DNA of 41,738 bases from Brevibacterium aurantiacum (GTDB lineage Bacteria > Actinomycetota > Actinomycetes > Actinomycetales > Brevibacteriaceae): the NCBI RefSeq assembly GCF_007558825.1, contig NZ_VLTK01000018.1, positions 1 to 41,738 of the forward strand. The letters run 5' to 3'. Shown here piece by piece: positions 1 through 6,871 of this stretch (positions are counted from its first letter, which is position 1; every line of letters starts with the position of its first letter). The translations under genes and the position numbers were made by a program. The notes below the pieces were generated by a model. The model searched no databases. It saw only the letters and a program-made list of their open reading frames with translations, and was not told the origin of the DNA.

Positions 1-22
1 TCGACGCAGCACCCGTTTTTCG
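1..22. repeat. Probable right half of a conserved-core hairpin element, cut by the window edge
   Basis: The first 22 bases closely match the right arm of the complete hairpin at 27113-27180. They share TCGACG, then GCACCC, then CGTTTTTCG, in the same order and spacing to within a base or two. The left arm would lie before position 1, so the hairpin itself cannot be seen. Its position past the 3' end of the minus-strand formaldehyde dehydrogenase gene, with a T run on the plus strand, fits a terminator-like element. Nothing else is recognisable before position 110. Confidence 0.4.
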
Positions 23-109
23 ACGTGGCGGCACGCGGTGGTTGCTGGGTGGAAGGTTGTGGCTCCCTCGTGGCCTGAAGTCGTACGCCCCGAGGCCGCC
101 TCAGATTAC

Positions 110-1324
110 TCAGGCCCTGACCATCCCGTGGGGGTCGAGGACGAACTTCTTTGCCACGCCTGAGTCGAACTCTGCGTAGCCCTGCGGGGCATCCTCGAGG
201 GCGATCGGGGTGGCGTTGACGTTCTTCGCGATCGTCACCTTGTCATTGAGGATCGCGTGCATCAGCCCGCGGTTGTACTTCATGACCGGGCACTGGCCGG
301 TGACGAAGACATGGGACTTCGCGAAGCCGAGTCCGAAGCGCATCGACAGCGATCCCTCTTGGGCCGCCTTATCGGCAGCCCCTGGGTCGCCGGTGACGTA
401 GAGCCCGGGAATGCCCAGGCTGCCGCCGGCGCGGGTGATGTCCATGAGCGAGTTGAGCACGGTGGCCGGAGCCTCGGTGGCTGCTTCCTTGCCGTGTCCA
501 CGGGCTTCGAAGCCCACGGCATCGATGCCGCAGTCGACCTCGGGAGTGCCGAGGATCTGCTCGATCTGATCCTTCGGGTCGCCTTTGGAGACATCGACGG
601 TCTCGCATCCGAAGGCGCGTGCCTGTGCCAGACGGTCCTCGTTGAGGTCGCCGACGATGACGACCGATGCACCGAGGAGCTGCGCCGAGGTGGCCGCTGC
701 GATTCCGACCGGACCTGCACCGGCGACGTAGACCGTCGAGCCGATGGTGACGCCGGCCCCGACCGCACCGTGGAAGCCGGTGGGGAAGATGTCGGAGAGC
801 ATGGCCAGATCGAGGATCTTCTCCATTGCCTGGTCCTTGTCAGGGAACTTCAGGACGTTCCAATCGGCGTAGGGGACGAGCACGTATTCGGCCTGTCCTC
901 CGACCCATCCGCCCATATCGACATAGCCGTAGGCAGAGCCTGGACGATCAGGGTTGACGTTGAGGCAGATGCCGGTCTGGCGCTCGATGCAGTTCCGGCA
1001 GCGACCGCAGGAGATGTTGAACGGTACGGAGACGAGATCGCCGACCTTGACGAATTCGACGTCACGACCGACTTCGACCACCTCGCCGGTGATCTCGTGG
1101 CCGAGAACGAGCCCTTCAGGTGCAGTGGTGCGGCCCCGGACCATGTGCTGGTCGGAGCCGCAGATGTTCGTGGCCACGGTCTTGAGGATGACGCCGTGAT
1201 CGACCTTGCGGCCGACGTTGGCTGGATGGACGCCGGGGCCGTCCTTGAGGACGAACTCGGGATACTCAGTGTCGACGACTTCGACCTTGCCGGGACCTGC
1301 GTAGCTGATTGCCTTATTGCTCAT
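110..1324 (-). CDS. fdhA: Glutathione-independent formaldehyde dehydrogenase (zinc MDR family)
   Basis: This 404-residue enzyme is expected to oxidise formaldehyde to formate with NAD+ in the cytoplasm without glutathione. It has the zinc alcohol dehydrogenase (MDR) layout. Cys55 (in NICGSDQH) and His76-Glu77 (in GHE) belong to the catalytic zinc site. Cys106, Cys109, Cys112 and Cys120 form the structural-zinc loop. A Rossmann motif GAGPVG lies near residue 202. Length and motifs fit the FdhA/formaldehyde dismutase subgroup of about 400 residues. The ATG has GGAG just upstream. The gene lies behind a LysR gene on the same strand, next to a Rieske demethylase cluster that would release formaldehyde, which supports the role. 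A formaldehyde dismutase activity cannot be excluded by eye. Confidence 0.88.
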   Translation of the reverse strand: MSNKAISYAGPGKVEVVDTEYPEFVLKDGPGVHPANVGRKVDHGVILKTVATNICGSDQHMVRGRTTAPEGLVLGHEITGEVVEVGRDVEFVKVGDLVSVPFNISCGRCRNCIERQTGICLNVNPDRPGSAYGYVDMGGWVGGQAEYVLVPYADWNVLKFPDKDQAMEKILDLAMLSDIFPTGFHGAVGAGVTIGSTVYVAGAGPVGIAAATSAQLLGASVVIVGDLNEDRLAQARAFGCETVDVSKGDPKDQIEQILGTPEVDCGIDAVGFEARGHGKEAATEAPATVLNSLMDITRAGGSLGIPGLYVTGDPGAADKAAQEGSLSMRFGLGFAKSHVFVTGQCPVMKYNRGLMHAILNDKVTIAKNVNATPIALEDAPQGYAEFDSGVAKKFVLDPHGMVRA

Positions 1325-1459
1325 CGTTGAGTCTCCATTCGAAAGAATGTGGAAGTGGCGAACCTCAGGATGGCCGCAAGGCCTCCTGAAATATCAGTCT
1401 TTCATCAGACGTGCCTGCAGTCTCGCCTTTCGATGGCCGGTGTGTCAACAGGCGCAGCC

Positions 1460-2386
1460 TCATTCGCCGAGGCGGGTCGTAAGAATGTGCTGGGAGGTGG
1501 CCCGCAGGTGTCGCAGAGACTCCTTGATCAACGGCGAATTGCGGCTGCCGGTGCGGACTGCTGCGACGATCTTCCGGCTGAGTCTGCCCGGCCCGGTCAG
1601 ACGGACTCTGGTGACATTGTCCTCCCCGGCGAGGCTGACCAGCCTGGGCAGCAGACTGACGCCCACCCCGACCCCGACGAGGGCTGCCTGCGTTTCCCAT
1701 TCGACAGATTCGTGGGAGATTCGCGGGGTCACACCGGCCGCGGTGAACGCGGCGATGAACAGTGCGTGATAGGGCGATCCGGGCGCAGCGGTGATCCAAT
1801 CTTCGGCGGCCAGATCGGCCAGTGTCACAGACTCGAGTGCGGCGACCGGGTGGTCGGAGGGCACCATGACGTCGAGCGGATCGTCGAGCAGGTCGACCTT
1901 CTCGAATCGTGGATCGTCTTCGACCTGGACATCGCCCTGCATGGAGACGACGACGGCAAGGTCGATGCGTTCGGCCACGAGGAGTTCGAAGCACCGCGTG
2001 GGACTTGCTTCGGTCACATGGACCGTGGATGTGGGGTGAGACCTCTGCAGGTGGGCCGCAAGTGGTGCGAGCAGATTCGCCGAGGCGGTCGAGAAGCCTC
2101 CGATTCCGAAATGCGTTGGCGTCTGATCCCCGGCAGTCAAGGAGGAAGCGCGGATGTCCTCCCATTCGGCGATGAGCCTGTCGGAGAGGCGCACGAGATT
2201 CTGGCCTGTCGCCGTCAGCCGCAGTCCGCGTCCGTCCTTGACGAGCAGCGTCATACCCAGCGAGTGCTGGAGCTCGCGCAGCTGCCCGGACACGGCCGAG
2301 GGGGAATAGCCGGTGAGTTCGGCAGTGGCGGAAACGGTGCCGCAGGCGGCAAACGTGCGCAGTGTGATGAGGCGAGGATCGATCAT
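1460..2386 (-). CDS. LysR-family transcriptional regulator
   Basis: The 308-residue product has the LysR layout: an N-terminal winged helix-turn-helix (about residues 5-62, with TGYSPSAVSGQLRELQ as recognition region) and a substrate-binding-like effector domain (about 90-300). The frame stays open further upstream, but the ATG at 2386 (MIDPRLITLR) starts the family domain at its usual place, so it is preferred. The gene is transcribed away from the Rieske oxygenase gene, with 180 bp between the starts. Divergent placement is typical of LysR control of the neighbouring operon, so it probably regulates glycine-betaine demethylation genes and perhaps fdhA behind it. The ligand is inferred, not visible. 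Confidence 0.85.
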   Translation of the reverse strand: MIDPRLITLRTFAACGTVSATAELTGYSPSAVSGQLRELQHSLGMTLLVKDGRGLRLTATGQNLVRLSDRLIAEWEDIRASSLTAGDQTPTHFGIGGFSTASANLLAPLAAHLQRSHPTSTVHVTEASPTRCFELLVAERIDLAVVVSMQGDVQVEDDPRFEKVDLLDDPLDVMVPSDHPVAALESVTLADLAAEDWITAAPGSPYHALFIAAFTAAGVTPRISHESVEWETQAALVGVGVGVSLLPRLVSLAGEDNVTRVRLTGPGRLSRKIVAAVRTGSRNSPLIKESLRHLRATSQHILTTRLGE

Positions 2387-2408
2387 GGCACTATTGTGCC
2401 CTGAATCA

Positions 2409-2429
2409 TGCGGAGATTCCGCACGGAAT
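2409..2429. promoter_or_regulatory. Overlapping palindromes in the LysR / Rieske oxygenase intergenic region
   Basis: Two overlapping dyads lie here. TGCGGA (2409-2414) and TCCGCA (2418-2423) are separated by GAT. ATTCCGCACGGAAT (2416-2429) is a perfect 14-bp palindrome. They sit 23 bp from the LysR start and about 140 bp upstream of the oxygenase start, a sensible place for an operator serving both genes. The spacing is not a textbook T-N11-A LysR box, so the binding protein is uncertain. The half-site TTCCGCA also occurs at 40686-40700 before the FAH-family gene. Confidence 0.4.
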
Positions 2430-2566
2430 ATGTCAGAATCTCGCGCTTTTTCTGCAGTGTCTTGATGGCTATTGTCTTCTGTGACAGCACCGGTCAACTC
2501 ACGTGCTTCGGCAGAGAGCCGGGGTTGTCACGGGACGCAATACACCAGCAGCAGACATCAAGGGAG

Positions 2567-3871
2567 ATGGAATTGACCGCAGTGAATCTGGCGCCGACGA
2601 AGAAGGGTTTCCCTGCCGGCTTCAGCGAAGAGAGACTCGACGAGATCCGTCAACTGCTCGACACGCGACGTACAGGCTTCTCACTCGAGGCTCCTTTCTA
2701 CACCGACGACCATCTCTTCAATCTCGATATGCAGGCCATCTTCGGGCAGAACTGGGTCTTCGCCTGCAGCGTCGCAGAGATTCCAGAGCCCGGGGACTAT
2801 GTCACCCTGGACTTCGGTCCCTATTCCCTTCTCGTGCTGCGCACCGACGACGGCGGAGTCAACGTTCTGCACAATGTGTGTCGCCACCGCGGTGCCCGCG
2901 TCCTCACCGAGGCCGCAGGCACCACGGGCAATCTGGTCTGCGGGTACCACTCGTGGACGTATTCGCCCGATGGTCAGCTCATCCACGCCTCGGCGCCGGG
3001 TGAGATGGAATTCGACAAGGCCTGCTACTCGCTCAAGCGCGCGCACGGGAAGATCGTCGCGGGACTCGTCTTCCTCTGCTTGGCAGAGGAACCCCCCACC
3101 GACTTCGACGACACCGCGGCGATCTTCGCCCCCTACGTCGGACCGCACGAGCTTGCGAAGACCAAGGTGGCCTATCAGCAGAACATCGTGGAGGAGGCCA
3201 ACTGGAAGCTCGTGATGGAGAACAACCGCGAGTGCTACCACTGCGATGGCCACCCGGAGCTTGCCTGCGCCCTGTTTCCGACCTGGGGACTGACCGATGA
3301 GACGATCCCGCCTCACCTGGAAGACGTCTGGGACCGCAATCAGCAGGCACAGGCTGCACTGGAATACCGGTGCCGTCGCTACGGACTGCCCTATGAAGTC
3401 GTCGAGGAACTCGACACCCGCATCGCCGGAATTCGGATCTCACGCGAATCCCTGGACGGGCAGGGGGAGTCGTTCTCGGCCGACGGCCGACGTCTGGTGA
3501 AGAAGCTCCTCGGGGATCTTCCCGATTTTCGATTGGGTCGCTGCTCGATGCACCTGCAGCCCAACAGCTGGTTCCACCTCCTCGGGGATCATGTGGTGAC
3601 CTTCACCGTGCTCCCGATCAACGCGCATCAGACACTCGTGCGCACCACCTGGCTCGTCGCCGACGACGCGGTAGAAGGCGTCGACTACGACCTCGAAACA
3701 TTGACGCATACGTGGAAGCAGACGAACCTCCAGGACAAGAACTTCGTCGAGCTCTGCCAGCAGGGAGCGACGAGTCCGTTCTACGAGCAGGGCCCGTATA
3801 TGAAGAGCGAATATCAGGTCGAGGCCTTCATCAACTGGTACACCCAGCGGATGCGGGAGCACGTGGGATGA
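2567..3871 (+). CDS. gbcA: Rieske non-heme iron oxygenase, glycine betaine monooxygenase alpha subunit-like
   Basis: This is the oxygenase component predicted to hydroxylate an N-methyl group of glycine betaine, giving dimethylglycine plus formaldehyde. The 434-residue protein has a Rieske [2Fe-2S] site, Cys105-x-His107 and Cys125-x2-His128. It also has the mononuclear-iron motif NNRECYHCDGH with His225 and His229. Length and motif wording match the GbcA group better than aromatic-ring dioxygenases. A perfect AGGGAG (2561-2566) abuts the ATG at 2567 with no spacing, so translation may really start at TTG 2573 (6-nt spacing). The stop overlaps the reductase start (ATGA). Neighbouring FdhA and the dimethylglycine enzyme support the assignment. 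Another betaine such as stachydrine is the main alternative substrate. Confidence 0.82.
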   Translation: MELTAVNLAPTKKGFPAGFSEERLDEIRQLLDTRRTGFSLEAPFYTDDHLFNLDMQAIFGQNWVFACSVAEIPEPGDYVTLDFGPYSLLVLRTDDGGVNVLHNVCRHRGARVLTEAAGTTGNLVCGYHSWTYSPDGQLIHASAPGEMEFDKACYSLKRAHGKIVAGLVFLCLAEEPPTDFDDTAAIFAPYVGPHELAKTKVAYQQNIVEEANWKLVMENNRECYHCDGHPELACALFPTWGLTDETIPPHLEDVWDRNQQAQAALEYRCRRYGLPYEVVEELDTRIAGIRISRESLDGQGESFSADGRRLVKKLLGDLPDFRLGRCSMHLQPNSWFHLLGDHVVTFTVLPINAHQTLVRTTWLVADDAVEGVDYDLETLTHTWKQTNLQDKNFVELCQQGATSPFYEQGPYMKSEYQVEAFINWYTQRMREHVG

Positions 3872-5409
3872 AGCGCGTCGCCGACCCCATGACTCCGCTG
3901 GCGCAGCGGACCCGGGGCCTCGAGATGCCATGGAACCGGGTCCTCTCCAGCACGGCGGGGCCTGCCGGTGCCGCCACGGCTCTGGGACCTTGGCATCCGC
4001 AGGAGTTCTCCGCCGAGTGCGTGGAGACCATCCCCGAGGCGGGCGACATGATGGTCTTCGTCTTCCGGCGCATGGACGGTGCTCCACTGGCATTCCGGTC
4101 CGGTCAGTACATCAACATCGACTTTCCCGTGCATGGCCCGGATGCCGAGCCGGTGTCGAGGAGCTACTCGATCTCGAGTGCCCCGACGGAACCGTGGACG
4201 TTCTCCATCACGATCAAACGTGACCCGAAGGGGCTTGTCTCCACGTGGGCACACGAGTCCCTTCGGGTCGGCACCACGCTTGAGATGCTGGGCCCGGTGG
4301 GAGCGTTCCACCTCGCTGACTACGATCGGCGAGCCCGTTACCTCCTGCTTGCAGCCGGTGCGGGGATCACTCCGCTGATGTCGATGGTGCGTACGATCCA
4401 TTCGCTGCCGGGTCAGGCCGATGTCGTCCTTCTCTATCACGGTTCTGCCCCAGATCGCTTCGCTTTCGCCGAGGAGCTCAACTTCCTGCAGAAGGCCGAC
4501 TTTCGCATTGAGGTCATATATACCCTCGGCGATCGGGAGCAGGCCGAGGATTCGGCCGGCGCTGCAAGCGTCTGGGTCGGAAAGACCGGCCGTCTCTCGA
4601 CCGCGCTCCTCGAAGAGGTAGTCCCCGATGCCAACGGGCGGCAGGTGTTCGCATGTGGTCCCGAGGGATATCTCAACACGGCGACGGACTGCTTGCGCGA
4701 GGTCGGAGTGGACGACACCTCGGTGTTCATGGAGTTCTTCTCGGGCGATCGGGAGACCCGTGCCGAATACGCCGAGGAAGTGGCGATCGCAGGCGAGATC
4801 GCCGAAGAGATCGCATCGGCCACCGAGGAATACTACGAAGCGCAGCCCGCCGCCTTGGAGATGTACGAACCCGAATATACGGCCGACGGGCCCGTCGAGG
4901 CCACAGGTTCGACGCTCGAGGCCGTCGACGCCTTGGCCGAAGTTCCGGTCGAGCCGGAGGCCGAAGTAGTCGTGGCGGGGATCGAGCCTGGGACGGCCGC
5001 CGAGGCGGGGGATGAGCCGGTGCTGGACACCAGATCAGACTCCGCAGTCGGAAACTCCCCGGCGACCGCCTCGGCGACGGACGATGACGCAGCAGGTGAC
5101 GAAGTCACGGTTGTCGATCCGACGACCTTCGCTACCGTGGGCGAAGGCGAGCACCTGATGTCCTTTGTGCGCACTGGACTCAACGTTCGCGTGGATTCGA
5201 AGGAATTCGTCCTCGACGCAGCTCGTCGTGCCGGTGTGAAGATCGGTGCGAACTGCCAAGAAGGCATGTGCGGTTCGTGCAAGGTCGTCAAACTCGACGG
5301 GGAGGTCGACATGAATCACCAGGGCGGCATCCGCGCTAGAGAGATCGATGCCGGGAAGTTCCTTCCCTGCTGCTCGACGGCGACGAGCGACCTGGTCATC
5401 GACGCCTGA
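3868..5409 (+). CDS. gbcB: Flavin/ferredoxin reductase of the Rieske demethylase (GbcB-like) with a long acidic linker
   Basis: This 513-residue electron-transfer partner should pass electrons from NAD(P)H through FAD and [2Fe-2S] to the adjacent Rieske oxygenase. Residues 45-150 form the FAD domain (RSYSISSAP motif). Residues about 160-290 form the NAD domain (LLAAGAGITPLMSM and VFACGPEGYL). A C-terminal plant-type ferredoxin domain carries Cys463-x4-Cys468-x2-Cys471 and a distal Cys at 501 or 502. Between the reductase and ferredoxin parts lies an Ala/Glu/Val-rich linker of about 125 residues (roughly 295-425) that relatives of about 360 residues lack. The start at 3868 overlaps the gbcA stop by 4 bp, giving translational coupling. 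Function is well supported; the linker role is unknown. Confidence 0.85.
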   Translation: MKRVADPMTPLAQRTRGLEMPWNRVLSSTAGPAGAATALGPWHPQEFSAECVETIPEAGDMMVFVFRRMDGAPLAFRSGQYINIDFPVHGPDAEPVSRSYSISSAPTEPWTFSITIKRDPKGLVSTWAHESLRVGTTLEMLGPVGAFHLADYDRRARYLLLAAGAGITPLMSMVRTIHSLPGQADVVLLYHGSAPDRFAFAEELNFLQKADFRIEVIYTLGDREQAEDSAGAASVWVGKTGRLSTALLEEVVPDANGRQVFACGPEGYLNTATDCLREVGVDDTSVFMEFFSGDRETRAEYAEEVAIAGEIAEEIASATEEYYEAQPAALEMYEPEYTADGPVEATGSTLEAVDALAEVPVEPEAEVVVAGIEPGTAAEAGDEPVLDTRSDSAVGNSPATASATDDDAAGDEVTVVDPTTFATVGEGEHLMSFVRTGLNVRVDSKEFVLDAARRAGVKIGANCQEGMCGSCKVVKLDGEVDMNHQGGIRAREIDAGKFLPCCSTATSDLVIDA

Positions 5410-5456
5410 GCGACAAGTCGAGTACATTCGCCAGGCTGTGGATCAAAGGAGACCAC

Positions 5457-6809
5457 ATGACACAGCAGAAGGGCATCGGGCCAGTCGCTCCGGGCGCAGC
5501 CGATTCCACATCAAGTTCCGTCGTTGTCGGACGGACCTCGGTCGACGAGGCGCCGCTGAACAAACTCGTCATCCTCGTCGCAATCGCGGCGTTCGGCGGC
5601 ATCTTCATCGACGGATATATTCTCGGCGTCATCGGGGGTGCGGTCGAACCGGCGGCAGCCGAACTGGGGCTGACGACAGTCGGCCAGGGACTCATCGCCG
5701 CCAGCGCTCTCATCGGCATCTTCATCAGCGGGCTCTTCTTCGGGCGCATCGCTGACAGGTACGGCCGCAAGAGGGTTTTCTTCTGGAACCTGGTCGGCTT
5801 CTTCGTGGTCTCCCTGGCCCAGCTCTTCGTTGTGGGCACCTGGGATCTCGTGGCCATGCGTCTTCTGCTGGGCCTGCTCATCGGAGTCGAGTACGCCGTG
5901 GGTACGTCATTGCTGGCAGAATTCACTCCCCGCCGACACAGGAGCGTGCTGCTGGGATCGATCGCTGCGTTCTGGTTCATCGGGTTCATCGCCGCATTCG
6001 TCGTCGCGCACCTCTGGAGTCCGGATTCCTGGCGCCTGCTCCTGGCCAGCAGTGCGATTCCGGCACTCATCGTGCTTCTCCTGCGGATGGCTCTTCCCGA
6101 GTCTCCCCGCTGGCTGCAGTCGCAAGGTCGCACGGCAGAGGCACAGAAGATCGTGTCGGAGAACTACGGCCCACAGTACGTGCTGCCTTCGGCTCCGACC
6201 GAGGTTGTCAGGACGCGACTGCGCGACTTCTTCCGTGAGAACGATTGGCGCACGGTCACCTACGCGGGACTGTTCTGGTTCTGCCAGGTCGGGCCGCTCT
6301 TCGCCATCTTCACGTTCATCGTGCCTGTGCTCGACGAGCTCGGCCTCAACAACGGATTCTCCACCGATCTGTTCATGAATGGGCTCCAGCTTCTCGGCGC
6401 CGGTCTCGGGCTGTGGCTGCTCTGGCGGCTGCCGCGTCGGACATTCGTCATCTGGACTTTCGCGATCATGGTGATCCTGCTCGTCTTCCTGGGCGGATGG
6501 TCCGGCCAGCCCGCGATGCTGACGTTCATCGTCTTCGGGGCATTCGTTCTCATCATCACGGCATCTAACAGCGTCCAGTACGTCTATCCACCGGAGATGT
6601 TCGAGACCAGGTTCCGCAGCACCGGAGTCGGCTACGCCGCCGCATTCAGCCGCATCGGAGCCGCCGGAGCCACCTACCTGTTTCCGCTCACTCTTGAGCA
6701 TCTCGGTGTCTCGAGCACTCTGCTCATAGCCGCGATCTTTCCAGCCGTCGGATTCGTCGCTTCGGTGTTCTGGGCGCCGGAGACGAAATACCAATCCTTG
6801 GATGTCTGA
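5457..6809 (+). CDS. MFS transporter, sugar-porter-like, probable methylamine/betaine-pathway importer
   Basis: This 450-residue protein has about 12 membrane segments. It carries the MFS loop motif GRIADRYGRKR after the second segment, and PESPRWL near residue 215, typical of the sugar-porter branch and its organic-cation or aromatic-acid relatives. A PPEMFETRFRSTG stretch matches the second-half loop motif. AAAGGAG precedes the ATG by a good spacing. It lies 47 bp after the reductase gene and 62 bp before the dimethylglycine enzyme gene, so it is probably co-transcribed and imports glycine betaine, dimethylglycine or another N-methyl substrate. The substrate comes from context only. Betaine importers are more often BCCT or ABC systems, so an MFS protein in this slot is notable. 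Confidence 0.82.
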   Translation: MTQQKGIGPVAPGAADSTSSSVVVGRTSVDEAPLNKLVILVAIAAFGGIFIDGYILGVIGGAVEPAAAELGLTTVGQGLIAASALIGIFISGLFFGRIADRYGRKRVFFWNLVGFFVVSLAQLFVVGTWDLVAMRLLLGLLIGVEYAVGTSLLAEFTPRRHRSVLLGSIAAFWFIGFIAAFVVAHLWSPDSWRLLLASSAIPALIVLLLRMALPESPRWLQSQGRTAEAQKIVSENYGPQYVLPSAPTEVVRTRLRDFFRENDWRTVTYAGLFWFCQVGPLFAIFTFIVPVLDELGLNNGFSTDLFMNGLQLLGAGLGLWLLWRLPRRTFVIWTFAIMVILLVFLGGWSGQPAMLTFIVFGAFVLIITASNSVQYVYPPEMFETRFRSTGVGYAAAFSRIGAAGATYLFPLTLEHLGVSSTLLIAAIFPAVGFVASVFWAPETKYQSLDV

Positions 6810-6871
6810 GCACAACGACGACATCCGCTGCCCCATCAACTTTCACCACCGCACCAACTAAGGAGTACACA

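Noticed and set aside
257..1330. Long open frame on the plus strand antisense to formaldehyde dehydrogenase
   Set aside because: It mirrors the high-GC codon pattern of the minus-strand gene and has no recognisable domain; the zinc dehydrogenase motifs are unambiguous.
2567..5409. Aromatic-ring dihydroxylating dioxygenase
   Set aside because: No beta subunit gene; the neighbouring dimethylglycine enzyme and formaldehyde dehydrogenase and the GbcA-type motif favour an N-demethylase.
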